Below are positions 33,701-48,700 of a stretch of 64,000 nt of DNA, piece by piece. The notes beneath the pieces are model-generated. The model saw only the letters and a list, made by a program, of their open reading frames with translations. It was not told the origin of the DNA and did no database searches. The position numbers and the translations under genes are program-made. This stretch comes from Micrasema longulum. Its lineage: Eukaryota; Arthropoda; Insecta; Trichoptera; Brachycentridae. Each line of letters begins with the position of its first letter. Positions within the stretch are counted from its first letter, which is position 1. The stretch covers positions 1-64,000 of the forward strand of contig JAGVSM010003801.1 in NCBI GenBank assembly GCA_022494885.1. Direction: 5' to 3'.

Positions 33701-36700
33701 GTCACATTTATCAAGGCCAAACATGTCGTATTTTTGTAGGGATATATTCAATAATGTATTTTTTCAAGTAGTCTACGACATTTTTCCACAGTATTCATAT
33801 TGATTTTCAAAATAACATTAATTTTTCCAAATTCATTTAATATATTTTTATTGCTGTTCGTAGTATGTTATATTTTCCTGTTGGTGCTGTGTTTATTTGA
33901 TGTTCTTTTGTAATGATTTTCAGTGTAATTATACCAGCAGTTTTATGTGCATAACAATAACTTTGCATTTTGCAATAAAATTGCAACAGAAATTGATATA
34001 TATAAGGTCTTTCATGCCCAGACCGCGAAACATCCGAGGAACATTACTCATTGTAAACTTTAAAGAAAATCCTAGTATATTATTTAATTTATTCACATAT
34101 TTTTTTATATTTAACTTTTTTATTTTATTTTTATTTGAACAAATAACTTCATTATTGATGTTCTAAAATAATAATCCATTACATATTATACATACATACG
34201 TGATATCATATACTGTGTTTGTGTGTATATAAGTACTTACATAAAAATGTTTTTTTTTGTTTCTTATACATATATATATATATATAATATATGGATAATT
34301 TTTATAGCGCCGTTTTTGTGAATATCGCCTCAAGGGCGCTGTACAATAAACAAATATCCCACCACGTCTTGCAGCTACAGAGCGCATGGACTGTTGGGAT
34401 TCTTGTTCCTCGTCTCCAATTATGATATACAGTAGCTAGATTACAGCACGTCTTGCAGCTACATAGCGCATAGACAATAAGAAATCTAGCCCTTATTTAC
34501 ATATTTTTATTTGACAATAAAGTTTAGAGATTTCGTGATATTTAAAAAAAATAATAAAAAACAAATTTATAAAAATAGAAGTTAGATAACAACAAGTCTT
34601 GCAGCTACTGAGCGCATGGATGGTTGGAATTCTAGACCTCACTTACTAAATTTGGAAATTTGATAGTTGATAACATTTACTTATTGAAGCTAGATTACTA
34701 ATCGTCTTGCAGCTACAAAGTGCATGGACGAGTGAAATTCTGGCCACTTAAAATTATCAATAAATTTACAAAAACAAACATTGAGCGTAAATTTGCAAAG
34801 TGTTTATGCTAAAAAGTAAACAATAAAAAACTAAACAGATAAAGCACTTCAACATTGTGGATAACATTACAGATAAAAATATCTATCTTTTATTACTTTT
34901 TTGAAATTTTTACATGTTTTTAAATTTGGATTTTAGGCCGGAGCGTTCTTAACAATTTTACATTGATCGATAAGGTGGTTGATAGGTAAGGATTGAAAAA
35001 AAAATTTTAGGCATAAAAGTGAAAGGGGTCTAAAAAGTTGCATTTTTGATCACATTGAACGTAAATTAAAAAAAATATATATTCCATACTACTTTTGGCT
35101 CTCAACAGAGGTTTGAAGTTTATAACTGTCTGAAAATTTTGTTAAATATCAATATTGATAAAGTTATTTTTTGTTAGTAAAGATATTATAATTTAATCAC
35201 ATTACAAACTCGAACACGTTTTAAAACTACCGAAACGCGAAAAATTTACACTCCGCGGAACTGATTCCGTTGAGTGCCTAGCTAATGTTAAAGAAAACAA
35301 TGGATCATTAAAACAATGCTACCCATTTATTACAAAACAAAGTGCAACTCACGCCCTAAGACGCTTATTTAATAAGGTTCAAAGCTCATTATAAAATTTA
35401 ATTTAACTGATTTTCTTACTTAAATACGAAATAACATCCGGTTTAGAGCCTAAAATTGATATTTTTGAAAACTTCAAGCTCTGGTTGGGCCAAAAGTAGT
35501 ATCAAATACTTTTTGCATTCCAAATAATCCAAAAGACCACTTTTTAGACCCCTTTCATTTCAAAATTCAGAGAAAAAAAATATCGGCCCACCCTAATGTG
35601 CGTATTGCTTCTCTAACCGAAAATCCTACGGCACGCCCCTGGTATTTATAATAATATATGCATTAACGTACACACATATAAATTTACACATACATATGCA
35701 CAAGCATTTGAAAATGAATAGTAAACTAAAATAACAAAAAAATCATAATAAGCACAGTTCATACGAGTATGTGCATCAATCATCATGTTCGCCAAAACTA
35801 CGTACAGGTGTTTTTCTAATCCTTAAGTGGAGAAAATGGGGCCTGGAGCAGAGAATTGGTCGTGTCCGAGAACTTTCTGGACATGAGAATGATACATATT
35901 CATTAATAATTTAATGTAGTTATGCAGAAAGCCGCCAGCCATAGAAAAGTGAAACTGAGATAATAGCACTTTTATGAAAATAGTGAATAATCAAATCTAC
36001 GTAACAGCTGGAATATTTTTTACATATATCTATTTATATCATAAACAATGCATAGATTTTTTTTTTTTATAAAATAAATATTTAATAATATATTTATTTA
36101 TTTTTTTAATAAAAAGAAATATCTGCGTTCTTATGATTTACCTAAATATTTCATTGTTAGGGCCATTTTCAACGAGCTGTAAATAACTCACTTATAGAAA
36201 ATGGAAATAAAGTTGGGTATAGTAGGATTCGAACCACGGACCATTGGTCCGTGAGTCCGAGACACTAGCCACAGGACCACAACCCGATTTGATCACTTTT
36301 AATGATTTTTAAGTCTAGCTGACCACACAACCTAACATGTGTAGTTTGCAGGAAACAACCAGCCCCAGTAAAACTCTAATGTATGTTCTGTCATTATGTA
36401 TTGAACACATTAATCCCTTATTTTAAAGAATCACTCAATTAATTTTTTGTCATAATAACTTAAAAAGTAATTAAATTATGTGGAATTCTTGTGATTTTTG
36501 AAGTATGGCTAGCCACACAACCTAAAATATGCGTTCAAACTTTGAATGTATGACGTGACAGTCTATCAAAACATTTTTTTTAGAGCTAGATCTCTGGAGG
36601 CATTAATTTTCCCATCAGCATCCACACCGTAAAAATTTTCTAGTGCTGTAAGTGTTTTCTGCAAATTAAGAAATGCCGATTTTGCGATCAACGCTATTTT

Positions 36701-39700
36701 CAAAAGGTGACTATTACAGTTTTTTCTATAAAATTGGCCTAGTTGCTTTAAGCTGAACATAGAATTGATCTTACTGCACCCGATAACACCAATATCACAT
36801 TTTTTCTAAATTGCTGACTGGCTGCTTTCTGCACAACTACGTTCAATTGACGCTGTAATTATAGCAACTTCCGTTACATTCGTTCGCACCTTCTAAGACT
36901 AATTATTTCAATTTGCGGTTTCTAACCATTTGTGAAATGAATGGACTATATTTAAGTTCATAAATCAATCAATAATTACCAAACGTCTAATTGATTAAAT
37001 TTCTTAGAATTTCACGGCCGTTCAAACTCGTAATAAATTTTTTTGGGTTCACAGTTCACACGGGGACTATCCAATACTCTCCTGTCCCAGCATTCATTTC
37101 TCGACATAGCACATCATTCTTCAGCTATTTTAAATTTCAATTTTATTTATTCATATATATGTACATTACAAAATGGAATATCTTAATTCATGCATATGGA
37201 AATAATAAAAATAATAAGATAAAATTAGATGTATATAAAAATAACACATAAGTGTACATAATATCCAGAGAAAATTATGTTTGAAAAAGGAGAGAATCTT
37301 GTAACGAAAAACTCCCTCAGAGACGTTGGTTCTGTACTGCTGATCTTCATGGTAATATAGATCGTACTGATAGATATAACTAGACTAACCTTAAATCTAG
37401 ATTTGGTTAAGAATGTTTTGAATTCTTGATTATTTACTCAGTTCAATTCCTAATCCAATTAGTGCTGAATAAGTTTTAATTACTTATTTAGCTTAGTTTG
37501 ATAGTCCATTGAAAGTACTTCCTTTACATACCCGAAACGGTTTTAAAGACCGTGGGTCTTCCTATTGGTTTCACTCATACAAAAAGCAATGTTTTTTTTC
37601 AATAAACGAGTTATTCTTTAAATAAAATCTAATTTAAGAATCGCAATTTTGATTGAGTTTAACTTTGTAATATTCACACCCAAAATCAAATAATCCTTAA
37701 CTGTAATTTTATTTTATTTCTGTTATTATATTATTTTGTAAATTTTAATAGATACACAAATAAAATAAAATGAATATATTATAGACGAGTGCGGATTAAA
37801 ATCACCTTGGATTTTATCTAAATGAATGAGTTACATCGGAGATAGATAAATTTCACAACAAAGTGTACAATTTCATTGGCATAACGATTTTCAAAAGAAA
37901 ATAAAAGTTTACACAAAGTTGTATTTAGATGAAGTGTTTTTCACCAAAAACAGTATTTTTAAATGTATTGTATTATAAGTAACACTTTTTTAATTAAATA
38001 AAATTTATATTACTAATAAAATCAATTGGTTCTAACCCAAACATAGAAAAAAACTAGATTAGATAATTTAGACTGTCTGCCTTTTGTTCAAAATTCAATG
38101 ATGTGAAAAACTCATTATTTCATAATAATTCTTTTATTTTAACATTCTCTTTGTAAAATTCAAAGACTATTATTTAATAGATTTCATTTTTGTATTATGA
38201 AGCAAATTTTAATTGATAGCAAAATTACGTAGAATAAACTAGACCATTATTTTTTTATATAAAATTTACATGTTTAAAGATTTATAATGTAAAAGATGAA
38301 ATCGTTTAACAGAAAAAGTAAAAGATTCACAGTTGTTTGTTGATGTAGTAAACTCGAGTTTTCCATTATATGATAAAATGAGCAAATTATAATAATGTTT
38401 ATTCCATTAAAAATACTGAATAGTGCAACTACCAATTTCATCATATAAACAAAATAAAAGCAATAGAGAAAGAACTGATAAGTAGCTGTATATATTTTTA
38501 AAGTTAAAAAAATATGGGAAAACAAATTGAAATTTAATAAAAATAAACAACTGGAAAGGAAATAAAAAAAATGTGGTAGGAAAAATAAATTTGTGCATAA
38601 AAAAAGCCTGGCTACTGTGTGGAAGGCGAGAGTTTTCATTTTGCTAAATCTCCCCCTCCAAGCCCAGATCAGTAAAATATCGGGCTTTTAAGTAGGGAGC
38701 AAGCTCTTTAACGTCCTCAGGTTTAACCAGTGGTCCCCCAATGATGAGGCTCCTTTTATGATGTAAAGCAATAATGAATTGAGAACCAGGCCAAATTGAT
38801 TTTATTTTATTATTTATTTTAATCGACAAGATTTGTTTGTCGTACGCTTCAAATACTTAGTATTTTATGAAATGTCACAGATAAAAATATATGTACCTAC
38901 GTAAATATTTTATTTCTTCTATTTTTTTAAAAATATAACAAAGAAAAAACTGATATAATAAAAAATAAACGTTCCCAAAAAAATATTAAAATAATGATAA
39001 TTTTAAACAAAATAAAAAGAACCTATGGTGAGAGAAGTTTATTAACAGAAAAAAATTAGGAAATGTATACACATTCCACTTTCTCACACAAATGTTTATA
39101 TGTTCGACCCCATCTAGAATACGCTTCTTCTATTTGGTCTCCATTCTACAGGACTCATATTGACCATATCGAGTCTGTCCAACACCGTTTTCTAAGAAAA
39201 GTGGCATGGTTGCTCGGATTACAAAGGGGTAATTATTCCTATTTTGAAATAGAGCAATCTCTTAATCTGTCTTCATTGGAGAGACGTAGAACTGAGATGG
39301 ACCTTATATGCATTTTCAAAATACTTAATGCTTTAAGTGATGTCCCATCTCTGTTGCAATCAATTTCTTTTCATGTTCCCAACCGTGTCACCAGAAGTCA
39401 AAATCTGCTATTTATAAAATCTTCTAAGAGCAACTTTGGTTTTTATGCCCCAATGTCCAGAATGTGTAGATTAGTCAATTCATCACACGACTTGTAATTT
39501 TTTGGGATTGATCTTCCGGCTTTTCGTAAATCTCTTCGCGACTAAACAGTGTGGGATGAAGTTGGATTGGCATGGTTTAGCTCAAAGATTTGGTCTTTCG
39601 TTTTTTTTTAAATATATTGTATACAATTATTGTTTTGCCCTTGTTTGTCTTTGCTAAATAGTTTTATGTTCTTTTTGTTCAGTTTCTTGCAATTATGTTT

Positions 39701-42700
39701 CTTCATGTAACTGTTGTAATTGGCTTTGGCCGTATGTATATAATAAATAAATATGTGTATCGTGATTTGCTATCTCTTTAGTTCCATCGCAGGTAATACA
39801 ATATTTGCTGATATGAGATACGAAGGGAATAACGTATCGATTTATTATACGTCAGTGGATTGTCATCTATCTGCGGTCTTGGTAGTAGTAATGTACCTAC
39901 GTAACACTAAACGACTGGATATGATAAAACGGCTGTTACAATGACGCCCATAATAATTATTAGCATAATATTTCAATAAAACGCAATGCACCTACCGCTA
40001 AACATTCTTACACAATACTAGTTTGGCTTTTGGTTGGTTAGTACAACTTGGCAATGAGTATAGCACTATTGATATATTATGTTTTTTATTTATTTATTTA
40101 AAACTTCAATTACAAAAAAATAAGTACTTTGACAGATCTTCCAGCCAACCAGAAAAAAGACTGGTCAAAAGAAGAGTTGGTCAAAATTTTGTACTAAATA
40201 ACCATAAATATATATCAAAATATACGTACACAAAATAAAAATAACCTAATTAATTCAAACTAACGGCTGTTTTCATTGGGAGAAAGGCTTGCACATATTA
40301 ACTTTTTTTTAAAGTACATTATGTGCATATTTAATGATGAGGAATGTGGAATAAGATAATGACTTTGGAAGGAGAAAGAGAGAGGGACCAAGGAAAGAAA
40401 AGGGGATAAAAATATTTATTTAAATAAAAAAACAGACAAAATTCAGGGAATTCGGGATTTCGGGGATATTTCAAGCGTTTCTTGAAGGTGGCTTGAGAAG
40501 GTGCATTTTTATGTGAAGAGAAAGCTCATTCCAAAGCCAAGCAGCTTGAATGGAAAATAAAAAGCCAAAAAATGATGTGCTATATCGAGGAATGGAAAGT
40601 GTTCTCTCCTGAGAAGAGCGAAGTGAAAGACCATGATCAGAAAGGTAAATGAAATTTTCAGTTATATATTTTTGAGCGCAAGGGTTGTGAAGAATATTAT
40701 AAAGAAGTTAGATTGAAAGTTTATGCGCTGATAAAAATAAAGCCACTTAAATTTGGATCAAAAGGGTGATACATGATCATACTTTTTGAGATTGAATGTT
40801 GTTCTACGAGTATATCAAAATTTAAAGTAATGATTTAATAATTTATTAGGTCATTTAACCACTTTGTGTTCGAGTTCCACTATTGTTTTTTTGTATTTCT
40901 TTCCCCGTTTGATAATATGTATTTTGTAATATCACTTCGCTGTTTACACATGTTGAAACCTACTTTTGTAATAATTCGAAAATATAAATAAACCCGCTAA
41001 GAGTGTTTAAATTATATAAATAAATAGAGTGCATAATACACCGACGTAGCCTTTTTATCTTAACCAGCATTTTGTATAGTTTATGCGTAAATAAAAATAA
41101 CATTAAAGGCACTAAAAAGGTTTAAATTAAAATATGGTCGGCATGGAAAAAAATAGGTAAAACAAACCATTTCGACCATTTTCACGGCCCCAAATATTTA
41201 TTAAACTTTGCAGTTCGCTTCTGACCCAAATAAACTTAACCAAAGTTATATTAAGTTTGTATTTTAACTTTTTAGTGTGGAAATTCATGTTTTATTTATT
41301 AACTTAATGATTTTATTTCTTTAAATTGACTTATGCGTATATTTTGTCGAAACCTGTTACTAAACGTATATTGAAAAGGGGAATTATGATTTGGTTGACA
41401 TTCATGGGAAGTGAGCATTCTGAAAATTTATTGAGGATAGTAATCTAAATATTAAGCAATTCCGTTGAATCATTTATAAATTTACTATATTTTTAACTGA
41501 TTACTGAATCCGCCATAGCAAATTCGCATAGAGGTCATTTGCTAATTATTGGACCTTACTTTCCTTAACTAAAGTTTTATAGTATATTTATATATATATT
41601 TAAAAAATCACCATACAGGCTGAGCCATGTTAGATGGACACTATCATAAACAAAGAATACTCCGTTTTCATTTTACATTAAAAAGTTTTATATAGATTCT
41701 CTGTTATTTAGTATGTATACTAATTTTTTGCAATAAATTTATAAAATAAAAACAAAAATGGTTTGGGAGACATGTCCATTTTTATACTTTATTGAGATTT
41801 TTCCAAAATTTGACCTTCAAGCATTCAGAATTTATTTATTTTTTCATTATTTTAGTATTTTTCATTATTTGTTGGTAGTCATAAACATTTGTGATTAAAA
41901 TACGTTGGAACTTCCCTCAAACTAGGGTTAAAAAATAAGATTTTACTCTTTTTTAAAAAAAAAGCTGACAAACAAACTTACTTCGAGAAGAATAAATTGC
42001 TGAAACACCGTAGTTTTTTTTTTGTTTTAAGTTGAATTTGATGGTTAAGCTATTTTTAAAAAGTATTTTTTTTAAGCGTAATATTTTATTTTTTAACCCC
42101 AGTTTGAGGGAAGTTCCGACGTATTTTAATTAAAAATAGCATAAAAAATATTTTTAAATTTGTAATTTTGAATTCCCGGAGAAACGGTCATTCCATTAGC
42201 CACGCCCCTAATACGTCACGATTCTTGTTTATTTGTTTATGCCATTCAATTTTTTTACTTCATTGTCGCAAATCTTGACGTCACAACTGTCAAAGCCAAA
42301 CATGTTGCGTTTTTCAAGCGACGTATTTTTTTAAAAGTTTTTTTTAAAATTCATGAATGAAAACATTTTTCTGTATTAGCCATATTGATTTTAAAAATAC
42401 AATCAATTATTACAAATCTATTTAATATATTTTTATCGGTAATCGTAGTATGTAATATTTCCCTAATGTTGGGAACATACAAAATGATCTCTTTCAGTAT
42501 ATTTGGATTATATGTACTTCCAGAAATCAGTTAATTTTTTAAATATTTTTTTTTTTTTTTTTTAAAGAAGGTAAAACATGAACAGAAAATATAAAAGGAA
42601 AAATAATGAAACCCACTAAACCGCGAAACCGGCTTGTCAGCAGGTTTCTTATTTTTCCTTTACAAAGGGAAACGTTAGAGAAATTATATAAATTTAAAAA

Positions 42701-45700
42701 GTAATATAAACATTATTAAGAACTAAAAGCTTACCTTTTTTGCACACAATATTTAGTTACTAAAATTAAAATAGATGACGTTAAATGATAATCAATATAA
42801 AGCTTTGTTACATATTAGCCATTTAATTTATTTTTTCTTAAAAGCTTTGTCAACATGTTCTTTTAAAATCATCTTAGGAATCCTATTAAATATAGAAATG
42901 TTTCCTGAGAAAAATAATCCAGCATCCTTGATAGGAATAATTATTATTTTCTTTAAGATATAAGTATCGACAATATTTTGAGTTTGTTCAAATTTTTGTA
43001 GACAAGGACTGGATTCAACTCCCTGGGGAGCTGTTTATATTAAAATATTACAACAGAAATGAAGAACATTTAAGAGAAGGTAATATAGAAGTCTAGGCAT
43101 CTACAGGGCTTTGTGACCTGTCAATGGCTGGTTTAAGTGGCCACTTTACACACTGTGTAACATTCACCATTCTGCCTATATTTGAACATCTCAATTCCTT
43201 CAATTCTTTCATCTGTTGATGTTTGTGAAGTCAAAGAGCTGAAACCTTTATTTATGCGGGTGAGATTCATCTAATTGAATTATTTCACCTACACACTAGG
43301 CAACGCCTGAAAATTTTTAATTTTCCAATTTCTATACTTCTTCATGGACCAGGTGGATTTATCAACAATATTTTGAGTTTGTCCAAATTTTTGTAGACAA
43401 GGACTGGATTCAACTCCCTGGGGAGCTGCTTATATTAACATATTACAACAGAGATGAAGAACATTTAATAGAAGGTAATATAGAAGTCCAGGCATCTACA
43501 GGGCTTATGACCCATCAATGGCTGGTTTAAGTGGCCACTTTACACACTGTGTAACATTCACCACATTACACAGTGTGTAAAGTGGCCACTTAAACCAGCC
43601 ATGGACAGGTCATAAGCCCTGGAGCTGGGCTGATCATATAGCCAGAATCACAGACTCTAGATGGACCAAAAAAGTCCTGGAATGGCGACTCAGAACGGGT
43701 AGAAGAAGTGTCGGCAGGCCTCAGACAAGGTGGTCTGATGACATAAGATGAGTTGCAGGAAGTGGTTGGATGCGGCTGGCTCAGGATAGGGAAATATGGA
43801 GACTAAAGGGGAAGGCCTATGTTCAACATTGGACAAGAGACGGCTGATGATGATGATGATGAAGCCCTGTAGATGCCTAGACTTCTATATTACCTTCTCT
43901 TAAATGTTCTTCATCTCTGTTGTAATATGTTAATATAAATATCGCAAAAATCGCTTTTAAAACTTTTCTATTTCAAAGACGTGGTTTGATTCAGAAGGAT
44001 CCCAAATTATGAAACAGTTCTATCTATTATCATCAATTTTCATTCTAATGCGAAAGCATTGAAGTTACAACTTACTAATTCGATCGCTCGGATGATTAAT
44101 CTTCTACGAGCGCGTCTGGTTGACTCGTGTGAAGTTCATGGCAGAAGAGAAATGCAGGGTATAGTAAATAGTTAAAGTCACAGCGATACGAAAGTGAGAG
44201 TAAGCGAGGTCAACTCGAGGTAAAAATAATAGTCGCTCTCAAATAATAAACAAGAATCCGGTTTGGGACCGAATGGTATCTGGCTATCTCGCTTTTGTTG
44301 GTGTTTGGATGCACCTGGGAACAAAGGAAGTGTAAGGTCAGATTAGACGCCCTTCACCGAGACACGATCGGCTAAGATGGAATAAATATAGTATATGTAT
44401 GTAATGATGTACTCAAACTTACCACCAGAAGAGAGACATGCGGTGATCCGTAACAACCTATTATATACCTGTAGCTCAATCACAAATAACAATTGACGTG
44501 CTAATAAGCGACGTGATAACGATTTCTCACCATGGTTGTTTTATAGAGTCTTTATTCAATAAAATATACATATTATTACAATATTAATACATTATAAAGA
44601 AAACAAAGTATTAAGATATATTTTGTCCCGATAAACTATTCAATAATAGTTTGTCATCGGGTGCTCAGACATTAGTTTTAATTAATAATCAAAAAGGAAG
44701 AGTACAGACATAATACTGTATACGTGTAGAATATTTTTTTTTTATATTTAAAGTAAGAAAATAGAGTAAAATAATACAATTAAGATTCAAGAATAGTAAT
44801 TTACTTAAATATATTTTAAATATAAAAAAAATAAATAATAGACACATAAATAAATAGTGTGTGCTCATAAATGTAATCAAAACAACATAAAAAATAAATT
44901 AAACAAAGTAAAGTAAATCGAGAATTTCAATTCATATCTACAGAAAAAAAAATTAATAAGAAAATTAAAAGTACATATTAAAATTAAGATCTAAAAAATG
45001 TAAATGAAATAAGAAAGTAAGAAAGTAATAAAAGAAAAGAAAAGGTTAACCCAAGAAAATAACAAAAATGTATTCAATGAGGGATAAAAAAATAATATAT
45101 TTAAAAAAAATAATAATAATAATAAATAAAAAATAAAAAAATTTAAAAAATGTATTACATAAATAATAAAAAATAAATCAATATAGGAACGTTTTATCTA
45201 CTAACCACTTACGTAATAGAAATAGTTGTTTATCGTATTCGCGATCACAATGGAACATCCGTGAATACCTAATATTAGATGTCAAAATATTTCAGTTTCG
45301 CGACGTATAATCCTGCTGCGCAATCACATATTTGAATTTCACCGGTGTGAATATGGAAAATATTCCAAAACTGCTATTTTTATTTATTTATCATGCTATT
45401 TATTGCATTTAGCCGGCGGCGGTGGTTGGCAAGCCAAATGTCAAGAAAAGCAGTCGCTATAGTAAATATAATGTATGTATTTTTTATTGCATTTACTGTA
45501 TTTATTTACGAGAAAAACAAAAACAAACCGACACGAGCGTTGACTTAGACATTACACACGCGTTGACTTATGACCGCGATAACTTAAGCATGTTTATTAT
45601 TGTTCATTGTGATCGCTCAAATGCTTAGCATGTTTTTAAGCACGTCGATATTTATTTATGATTGAGCTACTGGCTTGCAATACCTGCATTTTTTTAATAC

Positions 45701-48700
45701 GGCTAAAGACACCTTTGAATTTTTATTTTATTTTATTTCAATAGATTTACGGACCGAGTCCATTTAAAACACATATTATAACGTAAACGATTTTCACATT
45801 CTATCACTTCTTCACAATTTTTTTTGAAAAGAAATATTTGCGTTCTTATGATTTACCCAAATATTTAATTTTGAGGGCCATTTTGTACGAGTTGTAAATA
45901 ACTCACTATTAGAAAATGGGAATCAAGTTGGGGTAGAGTGGGATTCGAACCACAGACCTTTGGTCCGTGAGTCCGAAACACTAGCCACAGGACCACAACC
46001 CGATTCACCAATTCACAATAATTTATAATATTTTAAATAATCCCACCTCGCCTGTTTATCTGAGAGAGCTCTTCTAACCTTTATCGTAGCATGGGCTAAC
46101 TCTTCGTTCTAGTGACGAGAGAACCCTTTCAATACCCATTTATCGCTCTAATTTGTTGGTCTCCTCTTTCACAGTAGTAGCTGGTCGATTATGGAATAAT
46201 CTACCTTCTAATGTCAGAGACGCCCCTTTTTTATTTAATATGTATTATTAATATTTAAGTTTTTCGTATTTCCTCCCTCTTTCCTTCCCTCTTTACCCCT
46301 TTCTCTCTTCATAGTATAGTTTAAATAATTAGTCAATTTTTACTTCTTAAAAAAATATTTATTTTCATCAATATTTTGTTTCATAAATAAATTATTAATA
46401 AAGCAACAATATGTTCATATATCACAGATTTTCTCAAATTGAACGATTTGGGTACGAGGTAAGAACATCAACAATAAGAATAATCAAATAAAAATAATTA
46501 TAAATATTTGAAGCACTAACTTTATGGTTATTCACTATAATAAAATAAATAAAAACAACTTTGTTTTTAACCACTTTTTTATATTTCTTCTGCCGACCGG
46601 TTTCAAAGCTATACAAGCTTCTTTATCAAGGTGTAGTTAATTAATAAATTCTATTATATTTTATTTAATCAGTATTATGCTGTGTATGTATCTAATAAAT
46701 CAAGTCTTTTTGTCTTGTATGTCTTGTAAGGATAGTAATGTGAGATGAATACGCGCAAAACTAGGCAAGAGTGGACTAAAGAAAATATTGATTTTTTGGT
46801 TAAACATAATTTTTTCTTGTTATAAATCGATTTTTTAATTTCTAAAAATTTCAAGTTGTCTAGTTTAAATATTTCATATTTAACATGAAGAACTTATTTT
46901 TCATTTTTTCATTTTTATTTTGCACCACAACAGGCCAGGAGGCCAGGAGGCCAGGATAATCCAGGACATTAGTTGCAATTATGATTATCAGATGGTTAGC
47001 GAATTCAGAAAAAATATTATTGTTCAGACACCTTAAGTGTTCTTTTACTCTAATATTAACGTTTTTTTTCCAATGTAGATTGAATCGCAACTATTACAAT
47101 TTAATTTGTAGATGCCAGATTCATTATATTAATGGACTTTGTCTTTATGATTTTTTAACAATGTTCCTGTATTATTAGTTGTGTAGAATGCAGGTTTAAT
47201 GTTTGATGTCAGGGAATAAGATGATTGTTTAGGGATATTGACATTTATAAAAAGAATCCGCCTTCGTTGTTCAGGTGGGTTAGCTTTATTCCTTGTGGGA
47301 ATATAAAATTTTATTTATAAAAGTGCGTTTTTGTTTTTGATTTAATATATTATTAATTAAATTTTTATTATATCCACTATTGTTAGCAATCTGTTGTGTT
47401 GTATTAAGATCTTTTTTAAATAAGTGTCATCTAGTGGAACGTTAATTAACCTATGTATAATTGAATGGAATGCGGAATGTTTATGGGCAGTTTGATGTTT
47501 TGAGGAATAATTATAAATAATTGTGCTGATTTCGAGTTTTTTTTTTTGTTGATTTTTTGTTGTTAAAGAAAAATCGAAATAGTTTAATTTTGTACCTTTT
47601 TTTGTTTCTAAAGTAAATTTTATTTCTTTAGGAAATTAAGGAATTTCTGATGTTCTTTGTCTGTCTCTGTAAAGAGACAAAAAATATCGTCCACATACCG
47701 TCGCCACAATTTGATACGTTTGAAAAGAGGTGAATTACTTAAAAATATTTCATTCTCCAGTTCGTTCATAAATATGACGGCAAACAATGGTGTTCTTGGT
47801 TTCGACAAACCGTGTATTTTGGCTATAAATTACATTATCATAATAAATAAAAAAATGAAATAAACATTTTGATCACTTTCGAGAAGGTTTTTCCTCTCTG
47901 TCAAAACAAATTTAGATCTGAATAACTCTCTAGGGAGGAAATCCAGCCTGTCTGCAAGCATTTGGACATACTCAAATAATAATCGTTTAGTAGTAAATAA
48001 CTCATTATAAATTAGGAATCAAGTTAAGGTAGAGTGGGGTTCGAACCTCGGACCTCTAATCTGTGAGTCCGCAACACTAGCCACGGGACCACTACCCGAT
48101 TCAAAGGCAATAGGTAAATTAAACATAACATTAAACTAAACATGTAGATTAAAATTGTTAAACACATCAGAGACCAATAAGAGAAAAGAGAGAAAAAACT
48201 CTTCTGTTTAACAATGTTTGATTATGTCCAAATGCTTGCAGACTGGCTGGATTTCCTCCCTAGGGAGTTGTTCATATTTAAATTCATTTCAACAGAGAGG
48301 GAAAATTTTTTGAGAAGGGAATATGGAAGTCTAGGCATTTACAGGGCTTATGACCTGTCATTGGCTGGTTTAAAGTGTGTAAAGTAACCACTTAAACCAG
48401 CCAATGACAGGTCATAAGCCCTGTGAATGCCTAGACTTCCATATTCCCTTCTCAAAAATTTTTCCCTCTTTGTTGAAATGAATTTAAATACTCTTCTGTT
48501 TAGTGGTAAGTACTTTGTAATAACTTTTTAAAACCCAATTCATCAAACGATAGTGACATTTGTATAAGATTTCCAAAAGAGTCCACGATGTGATCAGATA
48601 GCTTTAAAAATATTTATTGATCGGTCAATCAATTATACTTAAATGCAATGAATGTATTTAATATTGCCGAGACAAATTCTAATCACTGTAAGGGACAAGT

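Noticed and set aside
36566..36800. Minus-strand frame with globular-looking sequence
   Set aside because: Not recognised and no supporting gene signals, so kept only as an unassigned stretch.
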